A stretch of DNA of 64,000 nt, from NCBI RefSeq assembly GCF_000142905.1, contig NW_013657640.1, positions 246,833 to 310,832 on the forward strand, given 5' to 3'. Origin of the DNA: Thecamonas trahens ATCC 50062. Lineage: Eukaryota; Apusozoa; Apusomonadida; Apusomonadidae. This document shows, piece after piece, positions 32,001-40,220 of this stretch. The translations under genes were made by a program, and so were the position numbers. Each line of letters starts with the position of its first letter. Within the stretch, counting starts at the first letter, position 1. The notes beneath the pieces were generated by a model that was given only the letters and a program-made list of their open reading frames with translations, made no database searches and had not been told where the DNA came from.

Positions 32001-33416
32001 AGGCGGCGGCGATGGTGGTGGAGGCGATGGAGGTGGCGGCGAAGGAGGAGGCGGCGGCGAAGGAGGCGGCGGCGAAGGAGGAGGCGGCGATGGAGGAGGC
32101 GGCGATGGAGGAGGCGGCGATGGAGGAGGCGGCGAAGGAGGAGGCGGCGGCGATGGAGGTGGCGGTGGAGGTGGCGGCGATGGTGGCGGCGGCGGCGAAA
32201 GAGGTGGCGGCGGCGACGGAGAACCGACCAAGGCCACTGACTTGCTTGCGCTTGTACGGGCGGTCAGAAAAGGCCCTGACCTGGGTCGCAGCACATTCGA
32301 GGGAAAGTAGCGCGCACTCGACTGCCTATCAGCCACACTCGTTGGACTCTCACAGCTTGATCCGACCAGATCGCAAGCTATTGTGTACGTATCCCGGCTA
32401 GTGGGATGCGGAACAGCGATGACCGCCACTCCGAGCCTTGTGTCGAGCGCAAGCATACATCCACCTTTCAAAGAAGACGTCGACCACGACGCAGCCACCA
32501 CATGTGTGCACGATGTGCCCGAGTACGAGCACTTTGTGAGGTACGTGCTGCCATCGGCAGTGGTAGAAGCGATCACAACCTGCGAGTTAGAAGTATCGAC
32601 CTGGAGCGAGCTCGACATCGAAGAAGAGACTACAATGCCCCCAGACACGTCTCTCCCAGTGCAACCTGTTCCAGCCAACGAGCACGAGTGAAAGTACAGC
32701 CGGTTATCATCCGTGTTTCGGGCGGCGAAGACGAGCTTGCTGCCGGCGATGCCTGCAGATGGGAACAATCGATCCGAGATCGCGCTCTGCAGCGAGCATG
32801 AGTCGAGAGAGAGCGTGCATCGGTATATATAGACACGGGTGTCACCATTGTCTCTGTTTGCCAAGACAAACACTGTCGAGGCTAGCGGATGAACAGCAAC
32901 AGACGAGTGTGAGGGAGGGTGGGCCTTGTCGAGCACGGCGGTGGCCTCACTGCTTGCCGACGTCATCCCACTCCTCATGATGGCCGTTCCATAGTAGTGA
33001 ATACCACCAGATGATTCGTCATACACAGAGAGCGAGACGTAGGCTTGAGACATGTACATGGCGATGTCCTGCACACCAAGGATGGTGAGACCGCCGGAGC
33101 GAGTAAAGTCCGCACCGGGAATTGGGACACCATCCGGCAACAATGGAACAAAACGAACTTGTCGTTGCGCAGAGCCATGGACACCCATGACCGCCCCACT
33201 TGCATCGTCACGCGCGACAAAATAGTCATTGAGTTCTGGTTGGTATGCCTCTAGAGCATTCCTTCCGCTCTCGTGCGGCGACATCGCAGACGGCGTTGCA
33301 GCGACATCGCCGCGTTCGCCGGTGAGCAAAGCAGCAACGACGACGACGACGACGACAAACAGCAGACGGCACCAGTTTGCGCGAATGACTCTAGACCCAG
33401 CCATATACACCGGCAT
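29016..33416 (-). CDS. Receptor-like protein: secreted ectodomain, SPPPPP hinge, Cys-rich region, multi-TM module
   Basis: About 1466 residues from MPVYMAGSRVIRANWCRLLF, chosen because it directly precedes a Val-rich signal sequence; the open frame extends upstream to 33665. Residues 35-390 are a secreted domain with repeated Tyr/Cys strands (RVYIYRCTLSLDSC, RLYFHSCSLAGTGC, TYLTKCSYSGTSC) spaced like a beta-propeller. Residues about 395-497 are a Ser-Pro(n) hinge. A beta-rich region with a Cys-Cys cluster follows, then GCC2/GCC3-like Cys-rich repeats (CPAGQRRTGC, CTECPGNTYGDFG, CSRCADGYFTD; about 770-935). About 9-10 TM helices follow, with AVSKSFIVYLQSLAAIVAVYD and VVLVRRLTFALVATI. The last half is clearly paralogous to the divergent gene at 33638. 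The ligand is unknown. Confidence 0.9.
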   Translation of the reverse strand: MPVYMAGSRVIRANWCRLLFVVVVVVVAALLTGERGDVAATPSAMSPHESGRNALEAYQPELNDYFVARDDASGAVMGVHGSAQRQVRFVPLLPDGVPIPGADFTRSGGLTILGVQDIAMYMSQAYVSLSVYDESSGGIHYYGTAIMRSGMTSASSEATAVLDKAHPPSHSSVAVHPLASTVFVLANRDNGDTRVYIYRCTLSLDSCSLQSAISDRLFPSAGIAGSKLVFAARNTDDNRLYFHSCSLAGTGCTGRDVSGGIVVSSSMSSSLQVDTSNSQVVIASTTADGSTYLTKCSYSGTSCTHVVAASWSTSSLKGGCMLALDTRLGVAVIAVPHPTSRDTYTIACDLVGSSCESPTSVADRQSSARYFPSNVLRPRSGPFLTARTSASKSVALVGSPSPPPPLSPPPPPSPPPPPPPPSPPPPPSPPPPSPPPPSPPPPSPPPPSPPPPSPPPPPSPPPPSPPPPSPPPPPSPPPPPPSPPPPSPPPPPPPPCSCNSVSVDVVPHGKTEMIHTSVWSLAITCDDNYVLPPFAPVVTCDMDDDWTPALPPCLYNATALSGPPSSVMVASTTIIFLSWPVEAETPVLLPGSNFTLGKGSYASGTYKVPLIAPTRAGTYNLTLVLAKDGTRLAMGSRTIEVTPGPANHQMSYAACCGACNTLLPRTFSPTALIELAAPATAGVMIFDEFGNWLAPADGDPSATASVVIDGVTSPLTMAECNGMQVVTFPLARRPTAATFRLLTSAPVSDQGFRSIPGSPFRISSAQAHTCPAGQRRTGCGLRAFCTECPGNTYGDFGSMCVPKCDACPPLTTSLPGSGAVSDCHCQQGSFRCGAWANATGCVSCAAIEGAVCPGGDAHPIARPGYQMSINSGCRRTSRDREIDYVFIPCRDSLVRAQRVCPGHNGTQCADGYAGRLCSRCADGYFTDTAGECRRCLASGKSVSLVATAGILLFSMVMVIVFVLMADRRVSLQQLNFAAISGIEQCHALRQGLRWMAWLWREVALFVFEAIVVGLMAVMGLRRNYELAVISLGLLSILLYVVVDRIREYRAAVRRSGVAHADTAQLFLAARSSTSSDSSSLSDPAETHAIKGMSPRSSSVLFDGPRSLRMTSTSVGHQGRTEVRRHVEAVSKSFIVYLQSLAAIVAVYDIDPTEVAQSLASVVEASSVQMTGLACAGLDFEHQFYLTLSLPIMLMAAVAAAFTCHRFILCVSQSHYSEHGPTSRRVVDAQKMRDVRGLQARALRMLLVVTYFFIFPTASRAFSIFACVPEIPQHELSAGRFLFVAPWIRCEVGSSEYGGMAKVAIATIIIIIAGAVTIIYVARQERTQHSPIYIALDFLRASYRPSCRWYEVVVLVRRLTFALVATIAIFDNDPHFTFASIAMLGILLLALVVHFALWPYKSALASWIEACATAMCAVSLMLVVGIVNTVHGSTSSRILNAAFLVGNICMCFVFIAALVWPIITTLR
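31925..32232 (-). repeat. Coding Pro-rich repeat (SPPPP hinge)
   Basis: Imperfect tandem GGAGGAGGCGGCGAA/GGCGATGGA units on the + strand encode Ser-Pro(3-8) repeats on the minus strand. They lie between two structured parts of the receptor ectodomain. Comparable hinges occur in algal pherophorins and extensins, where they are hydroxylated and glycosylated rods. Confidence 0.95.
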
Positions 33417-33637
33417 ACTACCTACACACCAGGCAGACACTGTGTACGCAGGTGGAAGAGAGCTGGCCCCAAACCACAGCTTGTTCGGCGAGCCCTCGCT
33501 GAGCGGCCACGGTGCAAGTCTGACGGACATTTTTGTGGCCATCCAACCCGTTGCGAGCTCTTCCCCTTCCGACCACCTCACCGTCCCACGGCAACGACGG
33601 CAAGGATCGCATTCCGCCCCCACGCAACCCACCAACA

Positions 33638-36274
33638 ATGCTGTTAACGAGGACACGTCGCACATGTGCTTGGTGGGGCGTGGCTCTTGTCGTGGCTGCT
33701 ATGTGTTTGCTCTCGGTAGTGGTCTCGGCTAATGTCGACCTCTCCCGCACTACCTTGGCTTTTCCGGACCGATTGAGACGCGAGACCAACTTTACGTATG
33801 GCCTATGGAGCGGGTCGCGGACGGTAGCGGTAGGCGTCCAACTGCGAGACGGCGACGGTACGCGTGTTGACAATGAGTTTGGCTTGGAGCCAGCCGATGT
33901 CGTTGTGGTCTTTCTCGGCGGATCTCACAGACCGTCGGTCAGCGTCGTGGCTTTCGACAACGACCGTAATGTCACCGACTACACCAGCGGCGCAGCGTTT
34001 GGCTTCAATCTGACCTTTCCCACCAACGCGCACTACTTTCTGAACGTCCAAGTCGCCAATGTGTCGATTGAGCCGGGAGAGACGGTGGTCATCCAGGCCT
34101 TTCTGCCGTGCGCGGCCGGCATGCGCGCCATGCACCGCGACGATCGCGGCGTCAACTCGCACGAGTTCACCTGCGCGGCGTGTCCCAAAGGCGAGTGGGC
34201 GCGAGTTGACGAGAGTGAGTGCACGCCATGCAGTGGAGCTCATACGACTACTTTCGTTCCGCTGCCTGTCTCACAGGACGACTGCGAGTGCGCGCCGGGG
34301 TACTATAGGCTAGGACCGGCTGTTCTGGATTGCGTTGCCTGCCCCTCCGGCGCGATATGCCCTGGCCGCCATTACCCGCCGCGCGCCGAGCCGGGCTACT
34401 ACCCGGGAACAAAACCTCACACGTTTGTACGGTGCCGCAACGAGGCGGTCTGCCCCAATAACGCAACGCAGGAAACCGGGGGCTTTGAGTGTGCCGATGG
34501 CTACCGCAGTCGGCTCTGCTCGCGGTGCGCGAGCAACTGGTTCGTCAACTCGCACGGCGACTGTGAATGCTGCTCCGCGTCGGGCCGCAACGACGCGGTA
34601 ACAGTAGTGCTTTCATCAGGGGTCGTCGGCATCGGCATCTTTGTCTTTATTGTCTACGTCCTTGCCAACCAGTCGGTGCGGCCGCGATCGTCGCTCCCGC
34701 CGCAGCACTACCGCGGCCGGCTTGTGCTCAAGTGGGCGCAGCGGCTGTGGCGCGAGTTTCTGACGGTGGCATCGCTCTGCGCAGCGTTGTACGCACTGGT
34801 GGTGATGCGAGTGCTCGAGGTAATGCAACTGGCAGTCATGATCTTGCTGCTCATCCTCATCTCGACCTACATGGTGTTCTCGCGCGTGCTCCTTTTCCGT
34901 CGCCGGCGCCAACAGTCACACACATACATGCCAGCGGCTGCCTTGCCCGACGAGGAGCAGGAGATGCTCAACATCGGGTACCAGGCGTGGGACTCGCGAT
35001 CGGGCTCGGGCTTGGGCTCGAGCTCGGGCTCGGGCCTGGGCTCGGACGTGGAATGCAAGACTGATGGGTTCACGCCGCCAGAGATTGATGATGGCTCGAG
35101 CAGGGGCAGGCGTGGCGCCGGCGATGGCGACGGTGTCGGCGAGGAGCGGGCATTTGGCAAGCGCGAGCACGCGACGGCGGTGGCCAAGTCATTTGTAGTG
35201 TACCTGCAGACTGTGTCGACGGTGGTGAGCGTGTACAATGTGGACATGGCTCTTGCGCTGCGGCAGATGGGCTCGGTCGTGGCGGCGGCCAACATGCGGA
35301 TGAACGGGCTGGCGTGCGCATGGGACGAGTTTGACTTTGTCGGCCCATACCTAGCCACAGTTGTGGCATGTCCGGCACTAATGATAGCAGTGGTAGTGGC
35401 ATACTGCTTCCATGGCTGGCTACTCCGGCTGAGGCTGCCGCCGTATCAAGTGCCAGAGGCGTACATCCAGGAGCTGCGGCTGCTGCGGATCCGCGCGCTG
35501 CGGCTTGTGCTGATCATTGCATACTTTTTCATCTTTCCTATCTCGTCGCTCTCGTTTGACATGTTTGCCTGCATCGACGAGGGCAACGGGTCGGGCGCAA
35601 CGTTCCTGGCGCGAGCGCCGTGGATCCGCTGTGGGACGACGGAGCACCAGCAGCTGTTGGCGGTGGCGACCACGTCGCTGATTGTGGTGTTTGGCGGCTC
35701 TTCGCTCGTCATCTGGCGAGTGTATGCGCTGCGAAACGACTCGGAGGCCATCACCATCCGCGCGCTCAGCTTTCTCACCAACGGATATCGCGCCGGCGCC
35801 GGCGGGTACGAGGTGCTTGTGCTTGTGCGGCGACTGGTCTTTGCGCTTTTCGTGGCGCTCCTCTCCTACTCGCCCGAACTGCTCGGCGGAGCGCTTATGA
35901 CGACACTCATGGGCGCGTTTCTGGCGCACTTTGTGTTTTGGCCACTCAAATCGTCGCTCGCGTCCTGGATGGAGGCGACCGGTCTGGTCATGGCCATGTT
36001 CTCGCTCATGGCCATCGTCTCGATGTACCACAATTCGAGCAGCGAGACAAGCGCGATCCGCGCTAGCTCGGTCTCCACGCCGTCGACGACGCTCAAGCTG
36101 CTCTCGCTCATTCTCATTCTTGGCAATGTAGCCCTAAGCATTGCCTTTATCACCGTCATGGTCGGGCCTGTCTTCCGCGACATGGTCGTCACCCGCAGTG
36201 GGCGGGGCCGCCAGCCCACCCGAGCCACCATCGACCGCACGCCACTCGTTCCTGATCCCGACCACATCCAATGA
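33638..36274 (+). CDS. Receptor-like protein with Cys-rich ectodomain and about ten TM helices
   Basis: 878 residues. The Met at 33638 gives a signal peptide (TCAWWGVALVVAAMCLLSVV); the open frame from 33533 is rejected as UTR. A short beta-rich N-domain (residues 30-170, FTYGLWSGSRTVAVGVQL) precedes Cys-rich GCC2/GCC3-like repeats (CAACPKGEWARVDESECTPC, CVACPSGAICPG, CSRCASNWFVN; to about 310). About ten TM helices follow. A cytoplasmic loop between the third and fourth carries Gly/Ser repeats (SGSGLGSSSGSGLGS). The signature blocks AVAKSFVVYLQTVSTVVSVYN and YEVLVLVRRLVFALFVAL align with AVSKSFIVYLQSLA and YEVVVLVRRLTFALVAT in the divergent neighbour, so the two arose by inverted duplication or were placed together after duplication. 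About 220 bp separate their start codons, implying shared control. No kinase or G-protein motif was seen. Confidence 0.9.
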   Translation: MLLTRTRRTCAWWGVALVVAAMCLLSVVVSANVDLSRTTLAFPDRLRRETNFTYGLWSGSRTVAVGVQLRDGDGTRVDNEFGLEPADVVVVFLGGSHRPSVSVVAFDNDRNVTDYTSGAAFGFNLTFPTNAHYFLNVQVANVSIEPGETVVIQAFLPCAAGMRAMHRDDRGVNSHEFTCAACPKGEWARVDESECTPCSGAHTTTFVPLPVSQDDCECAPGYYRLGPAVLDCVACPSGAICPGRHYPPRAEPGYYPGTKPHTFVRCRNEAVCPNNATQETGGFECADGYRSRLCSRCASNWFVNSHGDCECCSASGRNDAVTVVLSSGVVGIGIFVFIVYVLANQSVRPRSSLPPQHYRGRLVLKWAQRLWREFLTVASLCAALYALVVMRVLEVMQLAVMILLLILISTYMVFSRVLLFRRRRQQSHTYMPAAALPDEEQEMLNIGYQAWDSRSGSGLGSSSGSGLGSDVECKTDGFTPPEIDDGSSRGRRGAGDGDGVGEERAFGKREHATAVAKSFVVYLQTVSTVVSVYNVDMALALRQMGSVVAAANMRMNGLACAWDEFDFVGPYLATVVACPALMIAVVVAYCFHGWLLRLRLPPYQVPEAYIQELRLLRIRALRLVLIIAYFFIFPISSLSFDMFACIDEGNGSGATFLARAPWIRCGTTEHQQLLAVATTSLIVVFGGSSLVIWRVYALRNDSEAITIRALSFLTNGYRAGAGGYEVLVLVRRLVFALFVALLSYSPELLGGALMTTLMGAFLAHFVFWPLKSSLASWMEATGLVMAMFSLMAIVSMYHNSSSETSAIRASSVSTPSTTLKLLSLILILGNVALSIAFITVMVGPVFRDMVVTRSGRGRQPTRATIDRTPLVPDPDHIQ

Positions 36275-36289
36275 CATGTAGTATGTACA

Positions 36290-36352
36290 TAGTGAATGGT
36301 TATATGTGTGTATATGTATATATGTGTTTGTGTGTGTGTGCGTGAGTGTGTT
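36290..36352. repeat. (TG/TA)n microsatellite
   Basis: Alternating purine-pyrimidine tract (TATATGTGTGTATATG..., then TGTGTGTGTG) in the 184-bp spacer between the receptor stop and the RPN9 start. Confidence 0.85.
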
Positions 36353-36458
36353 GTGTTAGATGCGCGCGCGTTTTCGTCGTATTTTGGCGCAATCAGTAGC
36401 AAGGCCAAGTGCAAGACGGATATACCCGAGTCGGCCACCACTCGTCGCCGGACTCACC

Positions 36459-38484
36459 ATGTCGTCCATTGTGCAGCGGACGGCCACGCTGTTCCCCGAG
36501 CAGGAGCCGCTTCTTTCCGAGATTGCATCCCTTCGCGAGGCACGGTACGACATGAACTTCTTCCTTGTTACCTTGAGGCTGTGTGTGTGTGTGTGGAGGG
36601 GGGTGGGGTGGGTAGGTATGGCTATAGTTATGGCTATGACTGTGGTTGTGGTGGGGCTGTGGCTGCGGAGCGGTGAGATCGGTGGCCGACCTTCCAACAG
36701 GTCGCCGTGGAGACGACCTCTGCTACCACCACCTCTACCACACGCATGCTATTTCTGCTCTTCTTCTTCTTTGCAGAGCATGTGTACACCTCCTCCCTCC
36801 CCCTCCTCCCTCTTTCCAAACTGTTTTACCTCTTTCCATACCCATGTTAGGCCCCGTGCGGTACGCGGTGTACCAAGTGCCGCCTGTGTGTTTTTTGGGT
36901 CGCCCAATGGGCGCGCCCTCGCCTACCACCAGCTACCCATACGCGGCTAGCCACCCACACCTCAGCCAGCCAGCCCCTTCCAGTGGTGGTGGTGGTGTAT
37001 GTGTGTTGGTGGTGGTGGTGGTGGTGGTGGTGGTGGTGGTGGTGGTGGTGGTTGTGGTTGTGGTTGTGGTGGTGGTGGTGGCTGCGACTGACTGTGAGTT
37101 GCGGGTATGGGTATGGGTGTGGGTATGGGCATGGATATCGGTGCGGCTGTGGCTGGTGCGGGTACGGACATGGGTATGGTTTGTGGATGATGGGGTGTGC
37201 AGTCTCTATCATCAGCTGACCGAGGCACTGGAGACGCTGCTGTCGACGACGGCTGTGGGCACCTCGTCGCATCTGGTGGCGTTCTTCGACGAGTTTATCG
37301 CGCCGCTGCTCAAGTACATCAACGCCAAGAGTTTTGTCAAGTTTGCGGTGCTGGCGTCGCGGCAGAAGGAGACGCCGGAAGAGTCGATGGCGTTCTTGCT
37401 GGAGATGTGCGAGAGCGTGCGCGAGGCGGTGCTGGCGGCCAAGGCTGCGACGTCGCGGAGCGGCGTGGCGGACATGGATGTGGAGGACAACGCTGCCGAG
37501 GCGAATGGGGCCAATAGCAAGGGCGGAATCGAGACTGTGGACATCGGGTCGGGTGCGGCCGGCGATGAGGCGATCTCAGCGGCAGACCTGCTGCCGTCGC
37601 CGGAGGACGACGCCGAGCTGCTCAAGGCGAGCAAGAAGAAGACGCTGGTGGGTCCGGTGACCGACTACGTCCACGTCTACCTCCTCACCGAGCTGGCGCG
37701 GGTCAAGCTCAAGTCGTCAGTCTCAGAGGCCAAGGCGCTGCTGGAGGAGGTCGGCGAGGTGCTTGACGCCGTGGTCGAGATGGATCCGCTGCTCCATGGG
37801 TTCTACTACCACATCAAGTCCGAGTACCACCGGATGATGGGCCCGGCAGACGTGTTTTTCCGCTACACCATGCTCTATCTCGCGGTCACGCCGCTCGACG
37901 ACATCTCGCTCGACGTCCAGCGCGTGCTCGCCTTTGATCTCGGCCTCTCAGCGCTCATCTCCGAGAAGATCTACAACTTTGGCGAGCTGCTGCAGCACGA
38001 GATCCTCTCGTCGCTCGAGGGTACGCCGCACGCCTGGATGGCGGCCATGCTCGCAGCGTTCAACGCCGGCGACATTGCCGCTTACGAGACGCTCGCCGCC
38101 AAGCATGCCATCCGCATGAACGCCCAGCCGGTTCTCGTCGTCAACAAGGCGCTACTCTCGGAGAAGCTCGCCATTTGCGCCCTCGTCCAGATCCTGTTCG
38201 AGACACCGTCGGACGCGCGCGTGCTCTCGTTTGACGAGATCGCCGCTGCCACCCGCCTCGACGAGGACCGCGTCGAGCGCGTCCTCATGAAGGCACTCTC
38301 CGTCGGCCTCATCAAGGGCCGTATCGATGGTATCGACCGCACCGTCTCGGTCTCGTGGGTCGCACCACGCGTCCTCGACCGCGCCGCCCTCGGCACCATG
38401 GCCAACTCGCTCACCGCCTGGGCTGCAAAGGTTGACTCTGCTCTCGACCTCATCGAGCGCGATGCCGGCGAGCTGCTCCAATGA
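36459..38484 (+). CDS. PSMD13: 26S proteasome lid subunit RPN9 / PSMD13
   Basis: A non-ATPase PCI-domain subunit of the 19S regulatory particle lid, important for lid assembly and stability. Two exons: 36459-36544 (MSSIVQRTATLFPEQ..., ends in phase 2) and 37203-38484, joined across a 658-bp GT-AG intron (donor GTACGA, acceptor GTGCAG) to read SLREARLYHQLTEALETLL, which aligns with the human ELYTKKLWHQLTLQVLDF. About 455 residues; human PSMD13 has 376, and the extra is a low-complexity insert near residues 105-160 (DVEDNAAEANGANSKGG). Family blocks are FYYHIKSEYHRMMG, VLAFDLGLSALISEKIYNFGELLQH, AFNAGDIAAYETL, and the PCI winged helix LSFDEIAAATRL, VLMKALSVGLIKGRIDGID, SWVAPRVLD. The intronic frame upstream of exon 2 was rejected as coding. 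Confidence 0.93.
36981..37140. repeat. (GGT)n and GGTATG-type repeats in the RPN9 intron
   Basis: A long GGT/GTG trinucleotide array (about 36981-37080), followed by GGTATGGGTGTGGGTATGGG-type hexamers. It lies entirely in the intron, just before the acceptor at 37201-37202. Confidence 0.9.
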
Positions 38485-38571
38485 AACACACATCTGTCCC
38501 CCCCCCCCGCATGGACCGCTGCTCGTTGGCGCGCGGCCGCATGTCGTGTTTCACTGTGTTGGCATCGGCGG

Positions 38572-39729
38572 CTACAACACATGGTCGGCAAAGTCGGTAT
38601 CGTACTCGTCGTAGTACTCGGGCAGTTCAGACGACTCGGAGTGGCCCTTGCGCTTGCTCTTCTTCTTCTTCTTCTTCTTCTTCTTCTTCTCTCCGTCGTC
38701 CGACGAGCTCGACTCGTCGAGCACCGACGAGTACCTGCCCGACTCGTCATCGTAGCCGTAGTCATCGTCGTAGCTCTCGTCGAGCTTGCAGCACGCGCAC
38801 GGACACCAGGCGCACGACCAGAATGTGGCGCACGAGGCCTTGGTGCGATCAGAGCAGCACGCGGTGGTGCACGAGACAAACGAGCGGAAGGCCGAGCTCC
38901 AGAACCGCGAGCACGATGCACCAGTAGCGTAGCAGCCGTTGCGGATGGCGGCGGCGGCACGCTCACAGCATGGGCAGCACCCACACGAGCAGCCGGCAAA
39001 CGGTGAGACGCAAAAGTACTCGTCGACATCGTCGTCGTAGCCGTAACAGCAGCACCAGGTGGCGTGCCAGCAGGCGGCGAGGCCGCGCCACGACGCGGTC
39101 CAGCACGATGCCACACCGTCCCACGCCTGCCCACAGCACGCCGATATCCGCTCACCACAGCGCCCGCATCGGCAGGCGCAGCACGCCGGGCACGAGTCGC
39201 ATGCGCCCGGGCACGGATTCGTCGGCCGCGAGCACGCGCAGCCGGAGCACTCGGGCGTCCCGCACGAAGCCTCGCCCAGACACGGGCAGCACTCGACCTC
39301 TCCCAGATCGTCCTCGTCGCCGGGACGCACGCCGGCACCATCGACCCCGTAGGAGACCGGCCCAGCCGCCGTGCGCGTTCGCGACGACTTGCGCCGCCGG
39401 TGTTTGCGGTCGATCGGCCCGAACCGGGCCTCGTCGTCGGCGTCCCATTTGGCGGACGACCGGCACGCCAGAATGACGACGAGAGCAAAGAGCGCCACCA
39501 CCATGGCAGCTGCCACAGAGATAATCATAATAATCACGTTGCGCTTGGTCTCATCCTCGCCATCGTCCTCGTCCGACATTCCGCCCATGACATCGCCGCC
39601 CGTCGTTGTGTTGAGTAGCGAGCGGGAGACACGGGAGACGGGCACAGCCATCACATTCGACGGCGCCGTTGCCAACAATTGCATTTTTCCACACCAGCCT
39701 GCCCAATACGACCACTGTCAGACGCCGTT

Positions 39730-39771
<42 letters not shown>

Positions 39772-39908
39772 ACAGCAGCATCATCGTCATCAGCACGGCG
39801 GTGACCGTTGGCAGCAGAGCTGCCGTCAACGAGCAGGCAGAGAACGATAGCCACACTCAGAGCCAACATCAGAACCACTCCGGTCGGTGCCTTGCCTAGC
39901 ACAGCCAT
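38572..39908 (-). CDS. Hyper-Cys-rich single-pass membrane protein with poly-Lys tail
   Basis: About 445 residues if one A is restored in the five-A run at 39684-39688 (coding strand GGAAAAATG). The first frame starts at 39908 with a signal peptide (TGVVLMLALSVAIVLCLL) and an Asp/Ala-rich segment whose Ala run is encoded by (GCT)n. The second frame continues as VEKMQLLATAPSNV. Without the repair the protein would start at MQLLATAP and lack a signal peptide. A TM helix (NVIIMIISVAAAMVVALFAL) precedes an extraordinary cytoplasmic region with about 45 Cys in 190 residues, in CC and C-x2-3-C patterns alternating with Trp and Arg (CCPCLGEASCGTPEC, CDSCPACCACRCGRC, ATWCCCYGY). These could be palmitoylated or metal-binding. 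The tail is acidic and Ser-rich, with ten Lys in a row. No family recognised. Confidence 0.75.
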
Positions 39909-40220
39909 GTCTTGCCTGTCGGTGTGGGAGGGTGGGGTGGGTGAGGGTGAGGGTGGTGAGGGTGTGGGTGCGGTGGGTGGGCGGGAAGGGGGGGGGGGGT
40001 GAGGCAGGTGACGGAGCGACGACGAGCGAGTGAACAAGCGGTGAATGATGTTTTTTAATGGGTGCGGGTGCGGGAGAGTGTGGGGGAGGGGGAGGGGGGG
40101 ATTGTTATTGAAGTGTGGGATGGTGGGTGTGGGTGTGGGTGTGGGTGTGGGTGTGGGTGTGGGTGTGGGTGGGTGGTGCGATGGGGGGCGGGGCGGGCCA
40201 GCGGTGGTGTTGGGGACAAC
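39909..40220. repeat. G-rich spacer with (GGGTGT)n
   Basis: Contains GGGTGAGGGTGAGGGTGG-type sequence (39925-40000), a G run at about 39990-39998 and about eight copies of GGGTGT at 40123-40171. The G-triplet spacing suits G-quadruplex formation. No gene is supported. Confidence 0.85.

Noticed and set aside
31834-32310. Gly-rich + strand ORF (GGGGDGGGG repeats)
   Set aside because: It is the reverse complement of the SPPPP hinge of the receptor gene.
39731-39783. Poly-Gln (CAG) expansion
   Set aside because: The CAG run is on the + strand without a gene. On the coding minus strand it is GCT, giving poly-Ala in the Cys-rich protein.
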